This document shows, one piece after another, positions 1 to 10,274 of a stretch of 64,000 nt of DNA. The translations under genes and the position numbers were made by a program. Under the pieces are notes generated by a model. It saw nothing but the letters and a program-made list of their open reading frames with translations, made no database searches and had not been told where the DNA came from. The stretch comes from Macquaria australasica (Eukaryota > Chordata > Actinopteri > Centrarchiformes > Percichthyidae), in the NCBI GenBank assembly GCA_005408345.1, contig SEMN01000012.1, positions 2,058,501 to 2,122,500 on the forward strand. Direction: 5' to 3'. How positions within the stretch are numbered: the first letter of the stretch is position 1; each line of letters starts with the position of its first letter.

Positions 1-656
1 ACAGTTTCCATTTTAGTCTGACTTTGAAATAACATGTTTTGAATACAAGGATTGATTCCTTTGTGTAATGCTCTTGTCTTTCATCCTGCTATCACAGCGA
101 CATTTTCCCCCGTCTGAAGTCCTTGTCATGCACATACGCACAAATAAAAAGCTGATTAGAAACCCGGTGACATGTATACATGGCCGTGAAATTGTCGTTT
201 TCAGGGACAAAACTAGCTGGGAAAAATGTCTCACATTTAAGAAATCAGATTAATGCCTAACCCATCCCCAACTCCAAAACAAACTAAAGCAATAGAAATA
301 AAGTAAAAACTCCAATGTGAAAGTCCTAAATGGAAAATATGAGTAGGAACTACGTTTGACTAGTTTCTGAATCTTAATCTCTCTTACAGAATGAGTTTAC
401 TAATGTTTTTGCTATGTTTTGGTTTCCAAAAATCTTGTTTTTATTTTTGCCCTACTATAAACTGTCATTTAATGTCCTATCACTCCTATTTAGTCTGAAT
501 ATAAGAAGATGTATACAATCTACTTCCATCATATATCAATAAGAGACTCTTAAATCATAAATGTGTAAGCCTGTAACCAGTAAACTAGGTGTTGCAAGTA
601 CACAGAGTCCTGAATCAGATATAATTAAGCAATGATATAAAGCAGGAGCAGCTCAC
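1..656. other. chd3 intron, no exon seen
   Basis: This AT-rich stretch follows the donor site after the second PHD exon. I looked on the minus strand for the next CHD3 exon (the CP.LKG.VQ segment leading into the chromodomains) and did not find it, so it should lie to the left of the window. The short open frames on both strands here resemble no protein I know. Confidence 0.6.
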
Positions 657-3600
657 CGTGCATCGCGGACACAGCCACTCCCCGTTGGGGATCTCTGGCA
701 GCGGCGGGTTGAGACAGTGGATGTGGTAGGAGGAAGTGCAGGTGTCGCAGCACAACAGTTCACCTCCGTCTTTGCACACCCGGCAGAACTCCATGTGGTC
801 GTCGTCCTCCTCCTCCACCCCGGTGGCGACCCCCGCGCTGACCTCTGATATCACTCTGTCCTCGCTGTCCTCCTCAAAATCCTCATAGTCCTCGTCCTTT
901 GCTTCCCACTGGATTCCCTCTTTTTCCTGGGAGAGAATGAACGAGAGGAGACATTTGATTGATTGATCCCCATTTAAAATATCAGTCAAGGTGGATCCAG
1001 GTGAGAGCTGTTGGCTTTGAGTAACTATGGCTGAAAAAGTAAGGACAAGGAGGAGAAGCTGATCCAATCCTGGACTACTAGGGAAAGTTAAAGACCAGCA
1101 CTTGCCTTCCATCATAATCACAGCTGAGATGCTCTTGAGCATCTTACCTGATCTGAACTACCTGATTTATGCAACACTATTCCAGCAGAGGGCGATGTTA
1201 AGCATGTGTGTGGTCTCATTTTCCTGTGGACCAATGCCTATTTATGAGTAATGAGTATATTTGGGTATAGAAGATAGAAAGATTAAAGTCCGGAGGAAAG
1301 GAAGTATTAAATGGTGGCAGCTGATGGAGAAAAGTTTTCTCTTATGCTCTTGCATGGGTTGTAAGGATGCTGTTTGTTCTGATCGGTGAAATGTTCAGAA
1401 TGAGTGAAAGGGGAAAATCATCTCATGTTGTTGAAGACATTGCACCTTAATGACAGCAACGACCGATAACGGGCAGCTGGTAGTAGATCTGCAGATAAAA
1501 AGGGATCAGTTTCACAAGGATCTGGACTACAATTTCTTTGTTTTAACAGGGTTTCTTCGCTGTCAGAACTACCCAGTACAATGCGAAAAGAAAAACTAAA
1601 AATGTTGTCTCTGCGTTAGCAGATGCAACACATACACTGAACCAAGTTTCATTATGATTGGCTCATTTTTTAACACATAAAAAGTTATTCCATCAGATAA
1701 AATTGAAAGACGCAATAATCGTGTAAAATTTTCTTTACGGTTTAGTTTTCTTTTTCCTCTGGTAGCTGTTGAGTCAGCAGCTTTAAACTGGCTTTCTTGA
1801 CGTGCTGATGCAGTTCACCTTATCTGAGCTGACTAACTTGTTTCAGTATGAAGACAAAACAGTTCACTGTGTCATGGTGACCCAAAAAAAGGAGCATTTG
1901 GTTTTTACCCACAGCACCACTTCAGGTATCTGTCTTTGTCCGGGCAGGACTGTGTGTGTCTGAACGCTACAAAGCCTCTAAGCAAGTGAAAACAAACCAC
2001 TTTTAACTGTTTTTCACTCAGGTCTGCCAAGACTTGGAGATAAACGTGCGAATAAGGATGCTGAGCAAAATCCTACACAGAAAGCAGGAACAGGCGAGGG
2101 GTTGTACTCACGCAGTGCGGGCAGCTCCACTTGCCCTCGGGGGCCTTGTCCAGCTCGGGCTCAAGGCAGACAAGGTGGTAAGCTCGGGGGCAAGTGTCAC
2201 ACAGGATGATCTCTCCGCCCTGCTGACACACCTCGCAGTAGTCCTGATGATCAGTCTCATAGCCGTCCCCCTCCTCTTCGCCTGGGACTGGAGCGTGCGA
2301 GAGAGACGACACAGCTAGAAAGACAGAAATGTCTGAAACGTGTCTGAGAAGGTGTTTTTCTTGTTTTTCATTTCAAAATTCAGACTGATAACATATAAAT
2401 TAAAGCAATCACCCCATCATAATACATTCCCAGTGTCTGAAATATAACTAAAAAAGCAGGAGAAACACTTTGTTACATTTAAAAAAGTAAGTAAACAGCC
2501 TGCTAGACTGTATATTATTTATAATTGTATATTGTATATTATATATGTAACGGGCAGGTTGTGTTTACTTTTCTTCTTCTTCTTGGCAGGCCGTCCTCGC
2601 TTGTTCTTCTTGACACGGCCCGAGCTGTCGGAGCGAACCGAGGAGCTGTGAACGCTGGAGTCCTCCTGCTCGGACTCATCCTCATCCATATCCTCGCTCT
2701 GACAGAGAACACCAGAGAGTCAAGGAAGTGAGTGAAAGAAAGAAAGATAAAAGGTGGTAAACGGGTAACAGAAACAGGAAAAAGAAGATGTTTGAATGAA
2801 GACAGGGAAGAGGCACGCAGAAGATTTGTACTCACTGAGCAACTCTTCTTCCTCTTGGCACCTATAGGTGATAGTTTGATACGGATGGGTGCCATCTTTT
2901 TAGCCTTCGCAGCCTTTTTCTTGTCTGGGACTCGAGGACTTTTACTGCGCTTCTTATAGCCAGGGCCTGGACAGATGAGATCATGTGCAACATTTGACAT
3001 ATAAAATATATACAGTATACTGTATTAACAAAGGGGTAAGACCGCATAATACATGGTACACTTAGTTTTTTGTCTTGTATTAGCATGTAAACCACAAAGT
3101 AAGCAAACAACAGCCGTTCACAAGACGTCAGCATGTCTTAAAGATGATTATTGTTGTTGTGTCACGTGCCTCTGTCACACTGTTCCAGTGGTCTAGGGTC
3201 AGTTTTTACTGGAAACTAATTTTCCCACATCCCAACAGTCAAAACTGACAGAAAAGCTAAAGGGGTACAGGGAGAGGGAGGCTGCAGGTCTGAAGCCGAC
3301 CACTGACCTTTGCCCTCTTTCGTCTTGGCCTTCCTGATCGGAGGCAGCTGCGGCTGCGGCTCAGGCGAGGCGGTTGCTGCGGAGACCTGCTCGGCGACAG
3401 CGATCGCAGCAGCCGCAGCGGCCGCCGCGACAGCAGCAGCGTTGCCCTTGAAGGGGTTGTTAGAGCTGAACTCCCTCCACTTGGCCCCCAGGATGGTCAT
3501 CATCTTCGACATGGGGATCTTAGGATTCTTCTTGGCAATCATCGGCCTGTGGGGGGCGAGAGGTTTGGGATTCATTTAAAAATGCTCTGGAGAGAGAAAC

Positions 3601-6600
3601 CAGAGTTGTGGCATGAGACTTTTTCAGAGTGTCAGTTATATTTATATGTAGCAATGGTTTGTATATGAAATCTGCAGTATTTATTTTTGATATAACTAGT
3701 TATTTGGTGAAAGAACGACAGGGAGTTTAGTTTTCCACTACAGCTCAGTCTGCCAGTGGAGTTGACAGCCAAACAACTTCCCAGCGTCTACACACAGAGG
3801 ACATTATGGATTACTTCATGTTATCAGAGTGGAAGCAGGTATGAGTCAGCCACAGAGGCCGAGGCTCAAGCTGCCACTGACACACTGACGGCACTGCTGC
3901 CCGAAAAGCACAACTAGCCGGGATGATAAAGACACAGCTGCCAGAGGAAGACAGAGGCGAGTAATAGTACTTGTGCCCACGCCACCTGTATCTGTGTCAA
4001 TACGCTGCTGGGACAGTTGTTGTTGAATGGTGCTGCCAGTACAGAGCGAGGGCCGGTCTGCGTGACAACGAGAGACTTGAAGCGCCATGACTCGCACACT
4101 TTGTGCATATGTTTGTGCATTAGTCAGGCATGCAGAAATGCAGTCATATAGTGTCAGACACAACAACCAGTAAGACTAAAACATCCACTGTACCTACAGA
4201 CTATAAATTATATATTTTATAGTTTAAATACAGTTTTTTAACATGTACATCATCATCACTGTCAATTATAAATCTAAGCATGCTGTATATAGACATGCAC
4301 TCATATACTGTACATATCCACCTACTTCATGTATATAAAGTAACCTATTACACCTATTAATCATTTAATATTTATTCCAGCACTCTTTGCACTATTGTAT
4401 TCTCATTCACAATTTACAGTTTGACTTGTATATAGACATTGTATGTTGCTTTTTATATATATTTATATACTCTGTATGCCTTTTTCTATCTTCCTGTAAA
4501 TTGTTCTGTGTGTGTAAGGACATTGAGAGCAACTTAAAACTGGAGTCAAATCCCCTGTATGTGTACACATACTTGGCCAATAAAGCTGTCAATGCTTTCA
4601 GTGGGCAGACCTGAACCATAAACAAGCTCACGCTCCAAACTGGGCTTGTCTTGTGAGTTGGCAGTGACACTAACCCTGCACCAAGTACATAGAAGCACAT
4701 GTAGGAACCGTGGGACAGGCTGTCTCATACGTCATTGTGAATAGTTCTGTAGGACTCTATAGAGATCACAATCACACACTCAACATCCAAACAGCAGCAA
4801 AACGTTCCTTTAATTCCTGAATTCCTTCCACTCAGTTTGAGAGGTTTCAAGGCCCCAATTGTTTCCACTCAGCGACTCACCGACTTAATCCTGTTCTGAG
4901 CAACAGCATATTTAACAATCAAATCATGAAAACTGTGAAAACCAGATAATAAGGGGCATTTAAACACCACATCCTGCTGCCTTAAAAGTGGTATTTAAAC
5001 ACAAATGGGCTCTTTTGAAGATAATAATTGTGGAAAAAAATGTGAGATTGAACAAAAAAATTAGATTGTAACACCGTCACCATGCCTACAGTACTTGCCG
5101 CAAATTGAAAAACACTGTATAATGTTTGCATGTCTCTACAGAAAGCAGTCCACATCAACACCATGAGAAAAACTGTACCTCATGAACTGGCTGAAGGCTT
5201 TGTAGTTGGTGAGTTCCCTGTAGTCCTCCTCTGTGAAGGTATGATCAACATCCTCCAGACCCCACTCCCTCGCCAGCTGGGCCGAGGTCTTCTGCTCTAT
5301 TGGTTGCTGAGGAGAAACCACCAATCAGAATGGAAAGATAATGGATCAAAGGGCGGACTTGTCTGAAATGACTTAGGTGCTTTACCTTTGTTGTTTCCTC
5401 CTGGCTGCTGTCTCGGTCCCCATCGTCTTTTTTCTTCTTCTTGGTTTTCTTCTCCTTCCTTTCTTTATGTTTCTTCTTTTTCTTTTTCTCTCCGGATCCA
5501 TAGTCGCTGGCTACGCTGTCCGAGTTCTCGCCGTAGTCTCTTTCTCGTTCTCTGTCTGAGTCTCTCTCTACATCGCTGTCCTGAAGAGGAGACGAGAGGG
5601 GAAGACCAACAGTGATGAAGACGGTGCAATGTAGTCAGGAAAGTGGAAAAATCCAAAGCATGACAGCTTAATGAACTTACAATCTTCTTGCGTTTTTTTG
5701 CTTTGACAGGTTTCCCCTCTTTGTCTTTCTTCTTTGTGTCCTTCTTTTTCTTCGGCCGCCCTTTCTTCCTGCACGGGACCTCTCTGTCTGATATCTCTGC
5801 CTCTTCGTCTGGCAGGAGAAGCAGAGGAGAGACTGAAGCGTGAAAGAAAGACAGCTATCAGAATCAGATGAACAATAATCTTCTCAAACGCTTCCCAACA
5901 CCCAGCTAATCCCCCGCTGAGCATAATCACAAGCAACAAAAGCTGCATGATAGCCAGGGTGGCTTCGGCGACCTCTGACCTCTGTCTGAACTGTGACACA
6001 TGCTAAATTAGATGCAGTTTGTCAGAAGGGCTGTGAGCACATGTGACAGCTTGGTGGATCCATAGCATGGGGATAATTGGTTTGTGATGCAAAAGTGTGA
6101 CTGCCTTAGCAAACAAACTATCTCTGGTGTTTTCTGAGTCCTGATGTGTAAAAACTGAATAAAAAAATCTAAAGTTATTACATTTTTTTTAAACTTTTGA
6201 TTTAAGGGGGAAACAAATAGTTTACAAACAAATAGTTTACAAACTTCCAGCTGTTTTATATTACAGAAGACTCTCAGCCACAGTGCATCTAAAATAAGCT
6301 TCGTGACTGTATCTCTGCTTTCAGGGAGCAAATGATGTTAGATTGGGCCAGTTATTCCCCATGGTACCTGTGCAATATCTCAAGCAATTTAACCTGCAAC
6401 CTGACCTGGCCTGGTGTAGAAAAAGAGAAACACAGAAAGACAGAGAACCAGCAGCAGCCTCAGCTTCAAAAGACAAAACGCAGCAAAGCATTAAAGCAGA
6501 ACCTAAATATGGGCTGCGGTCTCCGCCAGTTTGATAGGCTACATTTTGTGGGCTTTTATTGTCTGCCTGCCTTTGTTGGTGAGCGCTCCCACCAGCAGCA

Positions 6601-8475
6601 GCAGCAGCCCCCCCACCTCATCTTCCTCCTCTTCACTCCCACCCCGTCCAACAACCAACCCAGCTTCCCGCGTATCCGTGCAGCGCGCAGCCGCCGAAGA
6701 CAAGCCGGGGGCGGCGGCAGCACGCACGCAGGGCTCGGTGATTCAGAGGCCGCCAGCGGGACGGTGCGGTGAACTGGAACGACTTGTTCCCCGCTGTACA
6801 ATTCCCACACCGGGACCCCGACCACCGCTGTCAGGGGTCGTGAGGGGGTTAAAGTGCTTGTCGGGGAGCCCGACACTAATTTATCTGTCTGGCGCGGCAC
6901 GGCGGCGGGTCCGGACTCGAGCTAATTAGGTCCAAAGACAATGCAATGGATGACTCCTGTAATATTCATATTTGTGTCCCGTTTATCTGGAGTAATCTCA
7001 TATTTCTCCCTTGTGACATCTGCACTGACTTTTAAGTTTTTTTTCTTTCATCTGCATTGCATCCAAACCAAATTACTACCAGTTACTATATGCTTTTTAA
7101 TAATAAACTGCAACCTTAAGGCTGCTGCACTGCTATTTCTGACTTCTACTGTTGCAGTACAGTGTGGTTACCAACCACCACTTTCTGCACCCTTTACTTT
7201 CAATGCAACCCCATGCAGCTCCACTGTCACAGAAACTTCCAGAATGTCATATGCATTCAGTCAGTCACAGTTTTGACAGGATCAGTACTGGATATTGCTG
7301 CTGAGATGAGCAAGTCCTGCAGCAAAAAAACACCCTGTTCTGTTGGATAAACATTTAATAAAGATGTTATTCATCTAATTAGTATGCTAAGCTATCAGAG
7401 GGAGCTAAACACTCGCACCTTCCTGGCCTGTAAGTGAGCAGCATGCAGCGGCAGTGTCCTATTTTGACCTGTCATCGAGACAATGGGGTAGGGGGGCAAG
7501 TTTCTGTCTCGCACCACGATCTCACACTGTCGCCCAGCTTTCATGTCTGCACAGCAAAGACGCACAATCTCCTCCCGAGATGGGTATCAGATATATAGCC
7601 ATATAGCCTCCGGCCAGGAGGAGTCCATGTTTTTGCCAGCCTTGCTTGCCGTGAGCTTTCTTTACCCTTCGGGGCAACATTATTACCCTGCAGACCGAGC
7701 TTCATGGCATGCGTGTGTGGGAGCTGTCAAAGGGGATTTAAGGGACAAACAAGCAGCAACTTTTGATGGTGGAGAAAGTGAGCTTGCGACGAAAAGCAGC
7801 GGTGGCAAGTTAGTTTAAACTTTGTTGGGATGAGCCGGAGGTGAAGAGGAAGCGGAGTGGGAGAAAATGAGCGCAATAGCCCGCGACAGCAACACAGAAA
7901 CACGTCTGGCCGGCTGTGTGTTTTTATTTGAGCATTTTGTTGCAAACTGGAGTTGTGTTTGTGTTTCCAAAGCGCGCTCTCTCGTCTTTTGTAGCCTTTT
8001 CTTGCAGCTGCAAATATGGCACCTACAGCAACATATATAGGTGCAATAGCTGGGGGATATATAGCGGCTTTATCTGGTGAAACGTGCCTCTTTTGTAAGA
8101 AATCTGGACTAGTAAGTATTTTGTATGCGCGCACCCGAGTCCTCGCTGATCTCCACTGTACCGGTACTGGAGAAGCACCGATGTGGGGGCACAAACTGCG
8201 GGTTTCGGCTACTTCCAACATGCCCCCTTTCTCCCAAATTTCACTGCTAGTAAGTGTGTTTTTATTTCGTGTGCGCGCTCCCGACTTCGTCCGCCAGTTT
8301 TCTTTACTGTACCTGGCGCGGCTGGTGTTGCAGTTTCCCGAGGCGCCGCCGGCGAGTTTATGTCGCTTGCGTTCTCGTCTAGGTCTCCGTCGTCGTCTTC
8401 TTCATCAAAATCTCCTCCCTCGGAATTAACCACCATGCCCTCGTCTTCCTCACAGGACCGGAGAGGAGAGGACAT
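657..8475 (-). CDS. chd3: Chromodomain helicase DNA-binding protein 3, N-terminal half (partial gene)
   Basis: CHD3 is the ATP-dependent nucleosome remodeller of the nuclear NuRD/Mi-2 complex. Nine coding exons are in frame: 8313-8475, 5681-5808, 5386-5580, 5179-5306, 3308-3546, 2836-2966, 2569-2698, 2112-2314 and 657-926, giving about 529 residues. Seen in order: acidic start (MSSPLR, DEEDDD), lysine-rich tracts (~70-160), CHDN domain (~178-240, with LTNYKAFSQFMR and MTILGAKWREF), a poly-Ala run (~240-252), the KSPRVPD basic block, PHD finger 1 (~388-439) and PHD finger 2 (~484-528), both with full Cys/His zinc ligand sets. The chromodomains and helicase lie beyond position 1. Phases fit at every junction. 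CHD3 is chosen over CHD4/CHD5 because of the MSSPLR start, the AEQVSAA and KSPRVPD segments, and the naa38 neighbour, which is also next to CHD3 in human. The ATG at 8475 starts the first exon seen. Confidence 0.93.
927..2111. other. chd3 intron between the two PHD finger exons
   Basis: AT-rich intron of about 1.2 kb. It has a GTGAGT donor (minus strand) at its high-coordinate end and a CCCAG acceptor at its low end. I see no further exon or repeat in it. Confidence 0.7.
3547..5178. other. chd3 intron inside the CHDN domain
   Basis: Intron of about 1.6 kb that splits the CHDN domain after FSQFM, in phase 2. Most of it is AT-rich and unremarkable. The open frames at 3846-4166 and 4387-4728 have no recognisable similarity. 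Confidence 0.65.
5809..8312. other. chd3 first intron with an internal GC-rich island
   Basis: This intron of about 2.5 kb separates the acidic first exon from the rest of chd3. Most is AT-rich, but about 6580-6920 is clearly GC- and CpG-rich with poly-CAG/CCC tracts. As general knowledge, human CHD3 uses more than one first exon, so this island could be an internal promoter. I found no clear alternative coding exon in it, and its long open frames are typical of GC-rich non-coding DNA. Confidence 0.5.
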
Positions 8476-9010
8476 TATATCCCTGTCATTGGATCCGTCC
8501 TTGTATTCAAAAAAGCGTATTCTTGCCCGAATGTATGATATTTATTTAATATTCAAATCGGCACAGAAAAAAGTGGGGGGCGTTTTGAAATATTTTACAC
8601 TAGGCAGAGCAACAAAGATGGCCGCCCTCTTATATTTATTTTTTAACAACCCCCCCAATAAGAAAAAATCCCCTTACATAAAAAATGGCTGACTATATTA
8701 TTTCAGAACGCACCCCCCTCCTCCTTTCTCTATCTCTCTCCGTCTCTCCTTCTCCCTCTGCGCGCCCCCTCCCTCCTTAAAAACGTACACATTGTTACAA
8801 GAAAAAAGGGGTGTGTGACTGCATGTAAGTTACATTGTTACTTGTTTGTTTCTGCCCCCCCTCCCTCTCCCTCTCCCTCTCCCTCCAAGTCCGGATCAGT
8901 CACGAATCCGACAGACTTGCCTGGTGTCACTGTCACTTGCAAGATCACACGCAACAACTCTCGCTTTCTGCATTGCAGAGCCCGACACAAATCTATCAAA
9001 TATGGCCACC
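8012..9010. promoter_or_regulatory. chd3 promoter region with several YY1-like ATGGC motifs
   Basis: This region spans the chd3 start codon exon and its upstream flank. It carries four plus-strand motifs of the form AAnATGGCnnCC or close to it, at 8012-8023, 8615-8626 (AAGATGGCCGCC, nearest to the YY1 consensus), 8682-8693 (AAAATGGCTGAC) and 8998-9010. Each is followed within about 25 nt by a TATA-like AT run. YY1 sites near the transcription start are common in housekeeping promoters. The start site was not located, so promoter assignment is inference. Confidence 0.4.
8860..8886. repeat. (CCCTCT)n simple repeat
   Basis: About four uninterrupted copies of a CCCTCT hexamer form a pyrimidine-only strand just upstream of chd3. 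It could only be a polypurine/polypyrimidine promoter element or a plain simple repeat. Confidence 0.85.
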
Positions 9011-10050
9011 TTATATTCTCCGGAGCCCCCACCGTTGTATAAAAAAGTATTTTGGAGCAGCGGCAGGCTTGTGTGTGTGAGTGCTGAGGAGGGATTGAGA
9101 GAGGGGGGTTGGGAAAATCTGCCGCAGCCATGCCCAGACTTACATCAGATTGTATTGCTTAAAAATTAACTACTTGTGGTGGGGATAAAAACAATTCAGA
9201 ATATGCAAACTACATTCCCCTCTTTATTAACCACCATATTAAACAGCTCAAAGCGCCTAATCCATCTCCTGATACACAGGTTTAAAACAAACAAGAGATT
9301 TTGCGAGCGCTTACTGTAAAACAAATAATAAGCAGCAGGGCTGTGTCAGCTGGATGGCAGTAAGGCCATGGGAATCCCTGCATCCCACCCAGCCCTCGGT
9401 GGCTGCTCAGGGCACTTTTGTTTTGACAAAAGGAATTTTGATTTGCCTTTCACATTCAAACCTCTCAACGAAATAGGGGTCAGACTGGGAGAGACTGACT
9501 GACTGGGAGAGACTGGAGATAAAACATGAAAAATGATCTGAAACGACCGCGTCCTGATGAGCTTCTGGAACATTTTACACAAAACGATGTTCACATGGCC
9601 TTGATGTCGTTGCATTCAACTCATTTCATTGCATTTACTCACTTTAAAAAAGAGATAATATATATAATAATAATCATATTTCTCACAGTGCCTGAATGTG
9701 TTTCCTCAATGCAGCAAATGCCCATGAGTTAGTAGTAAAATGTCTTTAATCCCATGAATCACATGCATATCTAAGCATATTTGGTCACAGGTGACAATAA
9801 GCTCTTCAGTTTATAAATATTTCATTCATTTGAGCTGAAAGTTCATTCTGTGCTTAGTAGAAAAAAATCTTAACAAAAGGTCCACTTACTAGGTGTTTCT
9901 GGAGCTTTTAACTGCACCCAACAGCCTTCAGAGCAAACCAGAAGACTGTGCGATGCGGTTGAAACCTCAGGAAAAAGCTAGTAAGTGTTGTCAGATTTTA
10001 TTTACTGATGACTTCCATATCATGCTTTTTCCAGCATGAGGTTAATAGGT

Positions 10051-10274
10051 CTTTTTCACAGAAGACAATTTGACATGTCACAGCAGGAAAAGCACATGTT
10101 TAAATAATAACATTAATTATGGATAAATTCCATTTAGCTTCAGGGTGTTGCTGGTGTGCATGCTGGCTTCACTGTCACACTTTCATGTCTTACTTGAATA
10201 GAACAGAGCTGTCGTTAATGATATTAGTAACACCTGTGCTTTTCCTATGTGGCAAAATGTCTGCGGTGAAAAAG
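10051..10274. repeat. Foldback MITE-like element with ~75 bp inverted ends
   Basis: The left arm starts CTTTTTCACAG and includes GCAGGAAAAGCACA. The right arm, read in reverse complement, starts CTTTTTCACCG and includes AGGAAAAGCACAGGTG. The arms pair over about 75 bp with scattered mismatches around a short core. A third, single-arm copy lies near 26070-26152 beside cldn15, so this is a dispersed family. No coding capacity is seen, and no target-site duplication was established. Confidence 0.7.

Noticed and set aside
3310..3579. Plus-strand Ala-rich open frame
   Set aside because: It is antisense to the chd3 CHDN/poly-Ala exon.
6332..6929. Open frames of 114-146 codons in chd3 intron 1
   Set aside because: Low-complexity Ser/Pro/Gln/Ala translations of a GC-rich block, with no fitting splice context as chd3 exons.
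657..8475. CHD4 or CHD5 as the identity of the left gene
   Set aside because: The PHD fingers alone cannot separate them, but the acidic MSSPLR start, CHDN-linker residues and adjacent naa38 point to CHD3.
7727..8692. Several long open frames on both strands near the chd3 first exon
   Set aside because: They overlap the chd3 exon or its GC-rich promoter in other frames and carry no recognisable domain.
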